Shown piece after piece: positions 32,591 to 46,000 of a DNA stretch of 64,000 bases. The notes below the pieces were generated by a model. The model saw nothing but the letters and a program-made list of their open reading frames with translations. It was not told the DNA's origin and did no database searches. Source of the DNA: Juglans regia (Eukaryota > Streptophyta > Magnoliopsida > Fagales > Juglandaceae); contig NC_049916.1 of NCBI RefSeq assembly GCF_001411555.2, positions 23,950,558 through 24,014,557 on the forward strand, in the 5' to 3' direction. A program made the position numbers and the translations under genes. Within the stretch, counting starts at the first letter, position 1; every line of letters begins with the position of its first letter.

Positions 32591-33008
32591 TAGGTTCGAC
32601 AGTCAAATTTTTTCATTTTGTGGATAAGTTAGTTCATAATAAGGTTGTGTTTGGGCGATAATTTTATATATTATGTGAATATTAGTAAAAAAATAATTAT
32701 AGAATAGTGAATAGTAAAAAATAGATAAAAAATAATAGTATATTTTTTTAAAGAAATGCGAACTTTTGAACAGTTTTTTTGTGGGGTTATGAGATTTTGT
32801 TTTTTTGTTGTTTCCATATAAAGACAGGGTTAGATTAATAAACCAAAAGATTACCATAAAACACTATTATAACCCTTTGTGTTCAATTTTCAGTTAACTC
32901 TTGAGCCACTTTATCCGCAACAACCCTCATCGCATTCTCCCTCTCTCTCGCTCGCTGTTCTCTGCTAATTCTCTCCCCAGACGGACGGAGAGAGACACCA
33001 GAGAGGCC
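32591..33008 (+). promoter_or_regulatory. Promoter and 5' UTR of the nickel-transport family gene
   Basis: AT-rich upstream part, then a CT-rich stretch (32938-32960) typical of plant transcription starts, then the ATG at 33009. An in-frame open stretch extends upstream but holds no ATG. Confidence 0.4.
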
Positions 33009-36000
33009 ATGGAAAGGCTTCTATACTCATCTTCTCCGACCGCTTTTAAGCTTCACCCGAAACACTCTCCCTTTTTCCATCATCGGCTCTGCGGATTTGA
33101 TTCGGCCAGACTCCGTTTTCTCCACCCAACTCGCCCCGACTCTAAACGGGTCAGCTCATTCTCTTGCAAAAGGAAAAACCCATCTTCCTCCTCCTCTTCT
33201 TGGTCGTCATCTGTATCGAGTAGTTCACCAGCTCTACCTTCTTCCCTGGTCGGCTCGCCAGCTGGGTCGGTGCCCAAATCCCATTTTCTCAAACCGGTCT
33301 CACTCGGGACTTCTGATCAACAAAAGGTATGATCTCTGTGAAATTATTTTGTAAAAACTGTCTTGTTTATTTTTCCTTTGTGGGGTCTTCTATTATGATT
33401 GCAAATGCTCATTTGCTACAATGATTGTTCGGTTCTCTGAATGAGGAAAGGGAAGCCAAAATCCCAAAATTCACTTACTTACTCGAGTGTTTTTAGGCAT
33501 TATGTTCTGCTATCCATCTTTTTTTCCCCGTTCTAGGAGGGTTTTTATATGTCCCAGCTAAATCGAGAACTTGGTTGCAATTCATGAAGGAGTAGGGTAC
33601 ATGTTCAGGCAGCTAAATGTGAAATTGTGTAGTCATCACCAAAAAAATAAATTAAAAAATAAAGAAAGAAAGAAAATCAAACGGCTATCTCTATTGTCTT
33701 TCTATTACAGTTATCTTGGTTCCATTTTTCTTGTTGCTTTTCTTTTTCTGGAATACAAACCCAATGAAATAAAGGACACCGTTCTCTTTTTAATTTTCCA
33801 AATTCGTTTCAAGAAGTTTTAAAAGGTCATATAATTACTAATAAAAATGGTTATTTAATTACCCTTTTCCGCTGAAAATATAGTCATAACCAAAAGGGTA
33901 TAAATTAATATCCATAAGTGGGGATGGGTAAGCGTGTATAGATAAATTTTAGCCATTGGATGTCTATAAGGTGAAGAATATTCTGGTAGTTTTACATGAT
34001 CTACTAGATACTTAAATTGATTCGTAAAAAAGCAATAAGCATGCTTGTATCTGTGTGCACCCTGTGGAGGAGAGGTTAGTGAAAGGGGTGCAGAAGGGCA
34101 ATATTTTTTATAATAAGATGAGGAACTGTAAATCTAAACATTAGACATTTTATGCCACTTGCTGAATGAGGCCAGGTTCTTTCTTTTGAATATCATGAAA
34201 AACTCTTGATGTTGTTTAATTTGAAACATGCATCCAGATGCTAGTATCAAAAAGATTTTTTTGTTTTGTTTTTGTGTTTACCTTTTGCTATGTATTTTTG
34301 GTTGAATTTGGAGAACAGTGGGTGATTTGTTCACTTGCAGGAAAGAAGTGGAGTTTACAAACATGGTGCCCAGTGCCATAGACCAGTCTCTTAATGTTTC
34401 AAAACATTGAGCTTAGCAGTTTGGTTTATATCCTTTAGTATTCTTTTAGTAGACATAAAGAGGGTTATGCCAGAAATGATGTTTTCAATTAATATGTATA
34501 TGAATATGATTTTCACTTACCTATTACCACTGCATGGCTTCCAACTCATTTTCTTATATAACCCTCTATCATTTTTATTTCGTTTTGCACCTCATCCTCA
34601 TCCTTATCTACATGGCGACCCCATTATTTCAGAACCTACCTAATTGGTAACTTTTAATCGATGCCAATTAATCTGTTTAGTCCTTATCCAAAAAACAAAA
34701 CTGATATGTTTAGTAAAATGGATGTTTGGAAGCACCCATTGGATCCTTGCTGTTTGAAATTGGATTAAAATTTAAGTTTGTGTGTTTATCTGTGTTGAGG
34801 TGCTGTTTTGTTTTAAAAGTTCTCATCAAATCCATGATTTGGTTATAGTTTACACAAACTGAACATGTCAACTTCGTAATCAGTGCCTGTACTGTAACCA
34901 TTAGTATCTGTACTGTACAAGGATTCATGCATCATATTTTGAGGATCTGCACTGGGTGCTAGTTGGTGAGTTCTGTTGCGTTTGAACTGTTTTAAGTTAT
35001 TGTAGAACTAGGATTTTTATATAATAACTTCTTTGGTTGTTACAATTATTTTCTTGCAATCAACTTGAAAGTTGTAGCTAAAACTTACCTAAAATAATGA
35101 TACATTTTAAAGATGGTTTGCGGAGTCCTAATACTAATACTATGGTTTTAACTTCAAATGTTCGATCACCCTATATACTTAAACAGGTAATCAATGTGGG
35201 CAAATGTATGGTACTCTCTGCTGTCATTATGATCTTACTTCAACCAGTTTTTGCACCGGCGGCTTTTGCAACATTTCAAAGTGCAGCTAAGGCAGGGGGT
35301 CCTGCTGCTGCTGCTGCAGTTGGGGGAAGACTTATTCAGACTGAATTACTTAGTAGTGCTTGGACTGGTTTCTTTGCTGGTTGCTTACACACACTATCAG
35401 GACCTGACCACCTTGCTGCTTTAGCTCCACTCTCAATCGGTCGTAGCCGCATGGAAAGTGCTGTTGTTGGAGCACTTTGGGGGTGTGGCCATGATGCTGG
35501 TCAGGTTATTTTTGGCTTACTGTTTCTGCTGTTAAAAGACCGGCTCCACATTGAAGTAATCCGAACATGGGGCACCAGAGTAGTGGGAGTTACTCTTCTT
35601 GCTATTGGTGCTATGGGCATAAGGGAAGCTTCAGAAGTCCCCACCCCATGTGTTGCCTTGGAAAATGGTGAGTGTGATGTTAGCATTTACGAATCACTTG
35701 AAAACCCAGCAGTTGGGAAGAAGAAAATTGGTTTTGCCACTTTTGCCACTGGGATAGTCCATGGGCTTCAACCAGATGCATTGATGATGGTCTTGCCAGC
35801 GCTTGCCTTGCCTTCTCGCATAGCTGGAGCTGCATTTCTTATTATGTTCTTGTTTGGGACTGTGGTTGCAATGGGAAGCTATACGGTGTTTATAGGCTCA
35901 TGTAGCCAGGCATTAAAGGATAGGGTGCCAAGAATAACTGAGAAACTTACATGGGCTTCTTCCTTTGTAGCAATTGCTCTTGGATTTGCCATCATCATTA

Positions 36001-36029
36001 GCCAGTTTTTCGGGTATAGCCTATATTAA
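33009..36029 (+). CDS. Plastid-targeted high-affinity nickel-transport family protein
   Basis: Two-exon model: 33009-33326 and 35187-36029, both phase 0 at the junction, 386 aa. The first exon encodes a Ser/Arg-rich, acidic-poor N-terminus (MERLLYSSSPTAFKLHPKHS) typical of a chloroplast transit peptide. The second exon encodes the membrane part. Conserved polar motifs lie within it: HTLSGPDHLAALAPLSIGR (H174, D180, H181), WGCGHDAGQ (H208, D209) and GIVHGLQPDALMMV (H298, D303). They recall the His/Asp metal ligands of NiCoT/UreH-like transporters. About six helices are expected. Arabidopsis homologues are annotated 'high-affinity nickel-transport family protein'; the transported ion in plants is not settled to my knowledge. 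The 1860-nt intron could hide a small extra exon. Alternatively exon 2 could start upstream, since its frame is open from 35097. Confidence 0.85.
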
Positions 36030-38861
36030 TACCTCCTACCAAACTTTCGAGATCAACATTTTGCAGGCGTCATTGTTAGTCTTAGAAAAAGAGTTCAGAA
36101 GGATCATCCAATTTACTTACCTCAAAAGTTAAAGCATCTTGTCTTGGTAAGAATCATCATCCTCTTTAGTCTATCTATCTCCTTTGGCTTGTGAAGGTTG
36201 TAATTTTTAAGTACAAACGAACCTAGTGAATTTTACTTTCTGTATGATTCTTTTGTAGATTGTTTAGCAACGTGGTTATGGTTTATGAATTTATGCCAAT
36301 CACACGCATAAATGGCATATATCAGCTCCATTTTGCACAAGTTCTTGACATTGGATACCGAAGCAAAACATAGTAGCTAACCATAAACATTGCGTTACCT
36401 TGATTGAATTTGCGAACACACCAGCAATGGTCTTTCTGGCCATTGAAAGCTTCCCTCTGCAAACTTACAATTGCATCAAAATGCATTGACTGCCATATCA
36501 AAAACTAATATCCCAGTGCTTTGCAATTAAATTCATACCAACTGTTACGTTTTTTGAAATAGCTGCTAGCATAGACATTAATGGGAAAAAGCAAAAAAAA
36601 AAAAAAAATTGATAATAATGTCATTGGGCCAGTTTGGTTGGACCCCAGAATATGACATCTTGGGCTTTTTTATTGGACTGCAATTGCTTCGCAAGGCTCA
36701 ATAAATAAATAAATTCCGCAAGTTGGATTATGGTTATTTCGAGATAAAAATATCATACATCTAGAAGATGGATTGTGTTACTTCTCCTATTGGATCAGGT
36801 CATTTTTAGACAAAAAAAATAAAAATAAAAGAGAGAGACATCATTGGTAACGAAAGAAGATGAGCACAAGTTATTACTTTCTTTGTTTACATTTTGGTGT
36901 CATCTTCAGGAATAATGCCACCCATACAACCAATTTAGGTCCTCTTCCAACTTAAAATGATGAGGTTAGTGATGTTAACAGCAAAGCTAACTAGCCAAGT
37001 ATGTCCTAGTCCTAGACGAGCAAGTTCTGGTTTAGGTTTTTATTAAATTTTCTGAGTACGAGCTATATATCTACTCTATTATAATAAGTGGTTATCTAAA
37101 TGTGAATAATAATTTTTGTTATTTTTCCATTAAGTCCTATTTTATCAAAAGGCTCTTAAAATTCTTGATGATTTGACGTGTAACTCCCTTGTAGAATTTA
37201 ACGAATGATCATGTTTTACCAAAATGTCTTTAAGACCTTTGTCCATTTGACATGTAGCTCTTCTGTAGAATTTAATGAATGATCATGTTTTACCAAATGC
37301 CCTTAATAGCCTTGCAACGCACATGAATTGACGTCTCTTTTTCATATTCTTTTTGTTCTGACAGAGTACTAATTTTCTTTTTCTTTTTTTTATTTCAATT
37401 TTTTTAAATAAAAAAATTAAAATGACTTTAATCTTTAGAATAGAAATGCTTTAGAACATTCTCATTGTAAAATTAAACTTTAAGTAAATTTAACTAATAA
37501 AATACTTAAAACACTCAATATATAATATTAATTGTTAATTTAATTAGAATATAATTATTATTAATATTCATATTGAATATTATTAATTTGATTAGAATAT
37601 AATAATTATTAATATTTTAATTAGTAGAACTATGAAATGTGATAAAATTAAAAATTAAAAAAAATTATTAAATTAATAATATTTTATTATTATATAAATA
37701 GTAAATAGATAATCTAATATGGATGCAGACCAATACTCATACTTTGCTAAAGTTTAGATTTTTTTTTAATCTTGATTTTTTGTCTTTCTTGAATCTTGTA
37801 TTTTCTTTTTCCAGACAAATTAGTTACTGACTTTTTAATTTTTTTTTATTTAAATCATTATGTTAGGTGTACTCCGAGGCTAACGCATCTAGGGTCGTTT
37901 CCTAGTACATATATATATATATATGTGTATGTGTTCCATAATATAATTTTTTTTTATTTAAAAAAAATACAAGACATATCTCGTATCAACCAAATCCATC
38001 TTGAACTTGGACTTATGATCCGATGTTAACAATCTTGTCAGCATCAATAAAATCAAACCAAGGGAGGAATTTATAATGAGATTTATTATGTATTTGTTAT
38101 TATTTACTCTTACATTTTATATTTATAATTTTTTCATAAAATGTGAATGTGTTTTTTATAGAATATGAGCTATGAAAGTATTTTTTATAAGGTATAAAGT
38201 GATAAATAGTAACTGATAAAATTTATTTTCTAATTTTAGAGAGATCCGGATCATCGGAATCAAAATTTTCGGTGGAGATTATCTTTAATAAAAGCAGTCG
38301 AAAAATATCATAATTTTGTTCGAAATCTTTTACTCCCAAATTGAGAAAAACCGAAAAACCGAATCGTTTGTCTTTTCTTTCTTTTTTCATGTCCTTGTTA
38401 GATTCTTTGGTCTCTCTCTCTATCTGGCAGTAAGCAGTAAATCCTCAAACTCCAAGATTCTCTCTCTCTCTCTCTCTCTCTCTAGGAGCACAAACATGAC
38501 AGCAAGAAAACGCGAAACAAAGTTAGTCAGTCGTCCCCGCTAGCTTGCTTTTCTTTCTTTTTCTCACTCAAAATCTTGAGGGCCAGAGGGGGGAGAGGGG
38601 ACCCCACACGTTTGCATGTCAAAGAAACATCGAGGAAATATCATTCAATTCAAACATGTACACGCAGTGCAGAGCGCAGAGGCACGTTAGAATCGGAGAG
38701 CGACCAAATTAATTGAAGACCCACCACCAGAATCAATCCCCCCCCCCACAGTCTAAAAGCTGTGCTTGTAGTGGAAAGCAATGCAGGCGCTGAATGATCA
38801 GGACAACCCTGCACTGGAAAAAGCAAAAAATCCCCTCTCAACTTTCTTGTTTTTTTTAATG

Positions 38862-38902
<41 letters not shown>

Positions 38903-40150
38903 TATCAGTCCCCATCCATGCCAGGCCCTACAGAAATTACTTCACCCCCACTACCTTTTTTTTTTTTTTTTCTTTCTTCTGCTCATCTTTCCCATTTTTT
39001 CTTTGTTTTCATCTTACCTGTCAAGTCGGTCTGTTCATTGTCATGATTTGCATTCATTCATGTCTAATGGAATTGGCTTGTTTCACATATTTTACTTGTG
39101 ATTGAAACCCACTCATGGGTGCATGCATTAGTAGTTGAAACTACTTTCAATTTTCAAGTCATGTAAATGAACTTCTACAGTCCTCATGATGGCAAAGATG
39201 ACTTGTAAGGATTGAGTTTGAAAATGCACGAAATATTATTCATCATCTCCTTCTAATTAGAGACTGCAATACAGCATGCATGTGCGTGGGTGCAGCTCAT
39301 GTAACCAAGACTAGGAAATTTCAGAGCAAGCAATAGCAGACCAAGCTAAGCTTCGTATCAGATGGGAGACGTACGTGACTGATACTTGATTTTCCTCATA
39401 ATTCAACAAGATTTTCTGCACAAACCTCTTTTCTTTCATTGAACGCTTGTGTTTGACATTTCCCAGCGAAGCAAACATTTAAAAACAGAAATAAAAAAGA
39501 AAAAGGAGCAAAGATAATTTGTCTTTCTTTCAAAGCTTACATGGCAAAAGAGAGCATCTTTTTCATAGCTGTTTCAATGTTCTTCAGCTAATCCTAGCTT
39601 GGCAGCATACTTTTGATCATATATATATATATACATACATATATCCTTTTCAGAAATCAGAATTATTTTTGCCCATTAAAACACCTGCAAGTGTGGACAC
39701 TGACAGGTTCGTCTGACATTGCTTTCAATCCCTACTGTCGCTGCAAATTGAGCACTGCCAAATGCAGGCTATAATTGCTAAAATCTGATATCAATAATCA
39801 AATCAAATCAACCTACCACGACAAAAATAGAAAAAAATCTATAAAGGGGAAAGGAGTAAATTTGCATTTAGGAATGGGAAAAAAGATGCTCTGTACTTTT
39901 TGTGCAGTTGATTTTTGGTTGTTTAAGGTTGAAATTAAATCTAAAATTCGGGTGTACGGTTTCCTCATATTCAAAAAGGAAAAAAAAAAATTCTAAAAAC
40001 AGATACCCTCAAAAGTAAAAATAAAAATCTAAAGAACTGAGAACAGTGCATCTGTGCATGTATCTAAACTGGTTCTGTTCATTCATCATATCATCAACAC
40101 CAACCATATTTTTCGAGTTTGCCTTTCTTTACTTTTCCCGGAAAGTTTGC
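36030..40150. other. Intergenic, no gene recognised
   Basis: The first part is the 3' flank of the nickel-transport family gene. The rest is AT-rich, with a diverged direct repeat (about 37140-37210 and 37240-37310, sharing ATGATCATGTTTTACCAAA). There is a (CT)n tract at 38460-38483 and a (TA)n tract at 38866-38900. Open frames here are low-complexity. Confidence 0.4.
38866..38900. repeat. (TA)n microsatellite
   Basis: About 17 TA units, giving a spurious Tyr-Ile repeat in translation. Confidence 0.9.
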
Positions 40151-41235
40151 CTAGGAAATTAAAGCCTCTATGCTAGCCTTCTTTGCCATTCCACAGACGG
40201 GGCAAGAATCGAGAAGAGCCTCACAAGCTTTGCATGAACAAAGGTGCCTACAAGGAAGGAACAGCACACACGAATCCCGAATGTTACAGCTTTTACACAA
40301 CATATACAACCCTTCTCTGTTTTGCTTTTCTTCTTCTTCTTCTTCTTCTTCTTCTTCACGTTGTTCCAGGTTTCTATCTACATCACAGCAAGACTCTGCA
40401 TCTTCAGCTCCATTGTTGATGCCACAAGGGGACCTTTCTAAAACCTGTTCTAAAGTGTTGTTCAGAGATGCAACCATGGCCTCGTTTTCTTGAGCCACTC
40501 TCTGCCAAGCTTGGTTCTCTGCCTCCAATCTTCTCAAGAAAACTTCGAGCTCCATTGTTCTGTTAACCCCTTTTGCAATTTCCTCATCCTTCTGTCTCAG
40601 CAAAACTGATGTTTTTGATTCGATTTTCTTCAACAGTCCTGTAAGCTGTTGCTTTCTCTGCTCTTGCAATACTAATCTCAATCTCTCGTTCTGCTTCCAA
40701 AAGAAGAAAAAATAAATAATAAATCAGAACGTAAGTAAGAACTGTTCAAATTTGATCAAATGAGACGAAACCCAATGACTCAATTCCCCATATATAATTC
40801 GATAATCACATGGGCAAAACAATAGAATTCCAATTTTGATGTTCGGAAAAAGCCTATATATGTGAAAATGCTCGTATGATATCTTACCTGTATTCTAATA
40901 TACTGATCGATCTCTTGCCTCTGACTCTCAAACTGAGAAGCTATGCTTTGAGAATGCTGCATAATTGGTAGATGACTATTGAAAGTGACGGCATTGGTAT
41001 TGTTTTTCATAGCAGAAACAAGAGAACCGTTCTCAAAAAACAGATTTTGATTCCTCTGCTGCTGATTTTGTAGCTGCTGCAAGTGTTGTTGCTGTAATTG
41101 CTGTTTCTGCTGGGGATTATAACCGAAGTGATTGGGGACACCGACACCACCGCAACCATTGTCAATGATCCAATCCTGCGAGCTGCACAATGGAAACCCA
41201 AGATTCTCCGAATACATCTGCGCTTGAATGGCCAT
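40151..41235 (-). CDS. BOI-type RING E3 ubiquitin ligase (S-ribonuclease-binding family)
   Basis: Two exons in phase on the minus strand, 41235-40888 and 40690-40151, encoding 295 aa. The C-terminal C3HC4 RING (about residues 248-283) has LCKSCNIRDSCVLFLPCRHL and CSCKACEALLDSCPVC, with all metal ligands. Upstream is the conserved helical region of BOI/BRG proteins (FLRRLEAENQAWQRVAQENE), after a coiled coil starting NERLRLVLQEQRKQQ. The N-terminal part is Gln-rich (about residues 37-60). Family members such as Arabidopsis BOI are nuclear or cytoplasmic E3 ligases that restrain cell death and gibberellin responses; the role here is inferred. A run of about eleven Glu before the RING is encoded by a GAA/GAG microsatellite and is probably variable in length. 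The start MAIQAQMYSENLG was preferred over an in-frame upstream ATG at 41301 because it matches the family. Confidence 0.92.
40327..40360. repeat. TTC/GAA trinucleotide repeat encoding poly-Glu
   Basis: Pure (TTC)n on the plus strand inside the RING ligase exon, coding for glutamates on the minus strand. Confidence 0.9.
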
Positions 41236-41680
41236 ATTTGTGAAAAGAAAACCAACCCTCCAAGACCCACAAATTCCAGAACAAGAACAACAAGGCACCA
41301 ACTATCGAACCACACCAAACCAAAACCAAATGAAAATAAAACCCTCTTTCCTCAGATCTTAAAGCCTTTCTCTCTACCAAAGGACCAAATGGGTTTGCCT
41401 GAAGCCTTGTGCTTGACTTGTTCTTAAATCAAAAGGGTTCTCTCTCTCTCTCTCTGTCTGCGTGGTGATTCTTTGGTATAATGCAATGGTTTCACGAAAC
41501 ATATAAAAAACAAAAGGCGGTGACGGTGAGAGCGTGGATATTGAAGATGTGGTTAATTTATAGTAGTAGATAATTCTGACTCAAGTAACTGAAAGCTTTG
41601 AAAGGAAAAGAGAGACGGCCTAGGATGCTGCTCTCTCTCTCTCTCTCTCTCTCCATCTTTTAACTTTTCTTCCTCTTTTT
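41236..41680 (-). promoter_or_regulatory. 5' UTR and promoter of the RING ligase gene
   Basis: Contains a GA-rich (minus strand) tract at 41437-41455, and TATAAATT on the minus strand at 41555-41562 as a likely TATA box. A second GA/CT microsatellite lies at 41630-41652. Confidence 0.45.
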
Positions 41681-42054
41681 TCACGTTCGACCAAGACTCT
41701 AAGCATTAAAGAGAGAGATGTATGGGACGCGGTAAGCAACGACGTACACATGCAGATTTTGTGACTAAACAGTCGGGTCAGAGATTTCAGAGGGATTGTT
41801 TTTCTTTTCAATAAAGAGAAATTCAATTCAAAATACCAGGTGGCCGTTTGGTTGATAGACCTCCAGATCAGCCCTTTGAATAAATAATATTATTGCTTTT
41901 CATTTATTAAAATTGTATATATGAGAGGAAGAAAACCAGAAATTCAATAAATTTGTCGGTTTGGTCTTCTGGAAATTAGGCCAACTAGTAGGATTAGATT
42001 AATTTAATCTCTTTCTTTTCTGTTTTTTTTTTTTTATATATTAATTTATATCTC

Positions 42055-42240
42055 AGTGTTCACATATCAAACATTTAAGAATTTTACGATAATTTTATAT
42101 AAAAATTAAATAAAATATTATTTTTTAATAATATTATTATTTTAATATTTAAAAAGTTAAATTATTTATTATATTTTATATATAAATTTAAAAAAATTAT
42201 AATAATGAAATGAAATTATTTTTATATCCAAACAAAACCT
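42055..42240. mobile_element. MITE, GATGAGAT family (copy c)
   Basis: Carries the family core in inverse orientation (ATTTATTATATTTTATATAT) and ends in the family-typical CCAAACAAAACCTT. Confidence 0.55.
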
Positions 42241-43248
42241 TAATAAGATAAAGCATTCAAGTATATCGAAATTTTATTAGAAAAGATTGAGATTAGAAAA
42301 AAAATTTAGAAGATGATGATCAGTATTAATTAAGGATTTATTCTGATCACTATAATAATTGCTAGCAGCTTAGGTATTTGATTGCAATAACGACTAACCC
42401 CATGCACTACTTCATCCCTTGTCAAAACCTTCTCGAAATTGTTTCTCAATGGATCAAGTCCTATCCTTCTTTCTCTGTCTAAGGAAATCCGAGTGAGAAA
42501 TATTATATATAAATCTCAAATATATAAATCATATGCATACTTTTATTCTATTAAAAAATAAAAATTTATAGTTTTTTTATTCTGTTGTTCACTTTTTTAT
42601 AAAGAAATTGTGCATAATTTATTTATTTAGGGTTTGTACAAATCATTTCTCATTCTGAAATTTATAATAAAATTTATTTTCATATTTTTTTTAAGGAAAA
42701 CTGTCATCATTCATTCATCAGAAAAATTTACATTCATAATCAGATATATTTTAAGATGTCCTCGTATTAAATATGACATCATAAACCAAAATAAATGTTT
42801 TTAGAGCTCTACTAATATACTATTTCTTTCTGTGACTGGTCTGATCTTTACTATTGTTAATACTCTCTACAGACAAACGTCCATAAGACAACATTATCTA
42901 TCTAAACAAAGACTCAATCCTGCTACTCTTCATAAAAAAAGAGGACCCAATCTCTTTAGACAAACCTCTAAGAGACGGACTTTCTTTTTAAATTAAAATA
43001 GTTTTATTTAAATTAAAATAGTTTTATTTGAATTAAAATAGTCATATATAAATTTAAATGTTGGCTTTATTGCCTGTATTAATCTTCGGATCATTGATTT
43101 AAATGCTAAATGTTCGTTTAATAATTTTTCAAACGGGTCATTGAGGCGTGGAAAAAAAATCGATGACGTTCAGCAATGTAATATTTAACAGTGATTTCTA
43201 TTTATATTTATTCTATGTATTAAAATGGATGTCTACTCTATGTAAATT

Positions 43249-43424
43249 GAGTAATGTTATATATATATGTACTTGTGAAGTGCGTAAGTGTCATGCAGTC
43301 ACTTTAAAAAAAAGTTAAATCTATTATTAAAAATTAATTTTTTTTATATGAATCCTATATTTAATCATTTTTTTAAAGTAATTTCATAGCGCTTACACAC
43401 TCATAATTGTAATTATTATTTCTC
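43249..43424. mobile_element. MITE, GAGAAATA-TIR family (copy 1)
   Basis: Left end GAGTAATGTTATATATATAT with a later AAGTGCGTAAGTGTCATGCA. Right end (reverse complement) GAGAAATAATAATTACAATT with GTGTAAGCGCTATGAA. The arms are similar over about 65 bp and end in AC/TTTAAAAAAA. Non-coding. Confidence 0.65.
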
Positions 43425-43679
43425 ATCTAAATTATGTTTAGAGTTATTTTACTCGATCGGCACTAGTATTACTCTTGCGCATGCACTAAGTAGAATTTTT
43501 TTTTTTCTTAATATGCGTGTGCTATTAAGATTGTTGAGTATAGTTTTTCTTATGTTAATTTAATTATTGGTGAAATATTGCTGATGTGACAAGACAGATC
43601 ATTCACTTGGTAAGTCACGACCAATCCCGTGGTAGTCCGATCCGAAATTGGGCTACAACATACGTGGTGGCCACTAATG

Positions 43680-43892
43680 CTTGATTTAATTATATAAAAT
43701 TAAATTATTTTATTTCATATAATTATTATAATTTTATTAAATTTTTATATAAAATATAATAAATAATTTAATTTTTTTAAATTTTAAAATAAAAATAATA
43801 TTATAATTTTATATTATAATAATATTTTATTTAACTTTTAATAAAATATTTCATCTCATTTTATATAAATTGTATAATCAAATGAGGTCTAA
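43680..43892. mobile_element. MITE, GATGAGAT family (copy d)
   Basis: Core TATATAAAATATAATAAATA; right end CAAATGAGGTCTAAG, matching the GGCCTCATTTGG-type terminus of the family. Confidence 0.6.
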
Positions 43893-44449
43893 GAAAACCA
43901 CTCTTGGGTTGGCTCATTGTTATTTTCGTTCTATTTTTAATTTACTTTTTTTTATTAATATTGACCTATTATTGACGCAAAAAGTTGACTGGGCATTTTT
44001 TTAAGCTGACTGTTATACATTTGCGACACTTGTTTGCCTGTGATTTGGCAAGTTGATGTCACAATAATAATTTTAATAAGAAAAAAATATAAATAAATTA
44101 TATAAAAATAAATTCATAAAATGACGTGATTTTATATGATCTATTAAATTTATTTTATAATAAAAATAATTTTATAATCTGATTTATTATATCAATCATC
44201 AAATCACTTTAATTTATAAATTTATTTTTATATAATTAATTTATAACTAAAATATCTAAAAAAATAATTATATTTACAATTGTGGATCACACATTTAGTA
44301 AAACACAAGATTTTGACATTAAGATGAAACCGCTGGAGGCCCGTAACCAATATAATAATTTATAATCGTCTCCATAATTAAAAAAGTAAGCTGATCAAAA
44401 AACACATGAATAGCTGAGATATTTACAACTCATCATTATAACTTTTGGT

Positions 44450-44612
44450 TTATAAATTTATCTCAATTTATTATTATAATTTTTTAAATTTTAATACAAA
44501 ATATAATAAACAATTCAAAATTTTCAAATCTTAAAATAATAATAATATTAAAAAATAATATTTTATTATCTCATATAAATTTAACTCAACTTAATTCAAC
44601 ATTCAAACACAA
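44450..44612. mobile_element. MITE, GATGAGAT family (copy e)
   Basis: Core ACAAAATATAATAAACAATT followed by an AATAATAATATTAAAAAATA block and ACTCAACTTAATTCAACATT. The ends are decayed. Confidence 0.5.
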
Positions 44613-44840
44613 TTTTAAATAACCAAGCTATGTTTTTCAAAAGGAGAGTGAAAATATGAGAAATCAACAATAATGCATGGCACGATCTGTTACAACATGC
44701 ATGATCACAAACAAATTAATGAGGCCCACTGCAATCCATGATATCTTCATGATCAGTACTTATCATGAATGAATATATGGACAACTTCTCATCGGTTCCA
44801 TTAATTGATGTTCTTTGATTTTTTTTCCACACGAAATTAC

Positions 44841-44963
44841 TATATATATATATATATATATATATAAACTTAGCAGGAAAAGAAAAATCACGAAATATTA
44901 ATTATAAGGACGTTCATTGTCGGCCTGCATGCAATATGCATGCCTCTAGGAAAATTATGACCC

Positions 44964-45001
<38 letters not shown>

Positions 45002-45266
45002 GTATATCATGGCCATATATATTCACGGCCACGTGCATCAACATGATATTTTTTCCTTGAATATCGCCATATATCGAACCTAATATATACTTTGAGTCTT
45101 TATCCACAAATTGGAAACGACCTCTCGGCAGGAAACTTAATTGGTTATCCTTTTTGTCAAAGGAAGTATATATTAACATCATGATCATTGGCTTTTTTTT
45201 GAAGTTGTGATTACTCTTTCTCTTTATATATATATATATTTATATATATATATATATATATATATA
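44841..45266. repeat. Cluster of (TA)n microsatellites
   Basis: Pure TA runs at about 44841-44866, 44965-44989 and 45224-45266, the second continuing into GTATG repeats. Confidence 0.9.
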
Positions 45267-45499
45267 CTTTTGCAGGTAGGTAGGTACAATATTAATTCGT
45301 GCGTGACTAATTTGCTATTTACTTTAGGTGGTTGAAACATGAAATCAATGATCATCGATATAATATCATGCCGATGATCATTCTTTTGACAAAAGAGTGT
45401 CATGTTATATTCAATCATTCATTTTCACGTACAGAAATTGATTTCCACCGCTCAATATATAAACAGCTTAACAAAAGAGTGTGTTATATCAATTACTGC

Positions 45500-45531
<32 letters not shown>

Positions 45532-45800
45532 GCATGCTTTAATTTATTGATCTCCATCTGGTTTTCAAAACCCCATCAAGAACATGAGTTAATATTGATC
45601 AAGGGGAGCCTATATTCTTATACTATGACTTAAGAATCTGGCCGGAAGATCGATCGATCCTCTCAAGACTTCTTATTTCTAGCCTACTACGTGCGCACAC
45701 ACACACATTGCTATTTACTTTAGGTCATATGCATTATTTTTATTTTTTTAATTTGTTATACTTAATTCAATCGGTAAAATTTTGGTTAAATGGGGATCAG

Positions 45801-45942
45801 TAGTGTTATTTGAAGGCCTTTACATTACACACTATCCACTTTGCATAATTTGGTTTATAAGATTCAAATTTTAAAATTTATCTTCCAAATCAAAGTATGT
45901 CATATGGATAGTGTGTGGTGTAAAGACTTTTAAATAAAACTA
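45801..45942. mobile_element. Short TIR MITE, 142 bp
   Basis: The termini TAGTGTTATTTGAAGGCCTT and TAGTTTTATTTAAAAGTCTT (reverse complement) continue into TACATTACACACTATCC and TACACCACACACTATCC, so the arms pair for about 40 bp. A related element lies at 63.5 kb. Confidence 0.8.
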
Positions 45943-46000
45943 TTCATTTCTTTGTAGGTACACTAGTGCTTGGAGGTCCAATTAATTAACTCTTAATAGG

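Noticed and set aside
34347..34410. Possible extra exon after the acceptor TTGCAG in the nickel-transport gene intron
   Set aside because: The frame continuing from exon 1 meets a stop within about 18 codons and no homologous residues are seen; the direct 33326-35187 junction keeps phase.
38781..39101. 106-codon frame with Tyr-Ile and Phe runs
   Set aside because: Translation of (TA)n and poly-T tracts.
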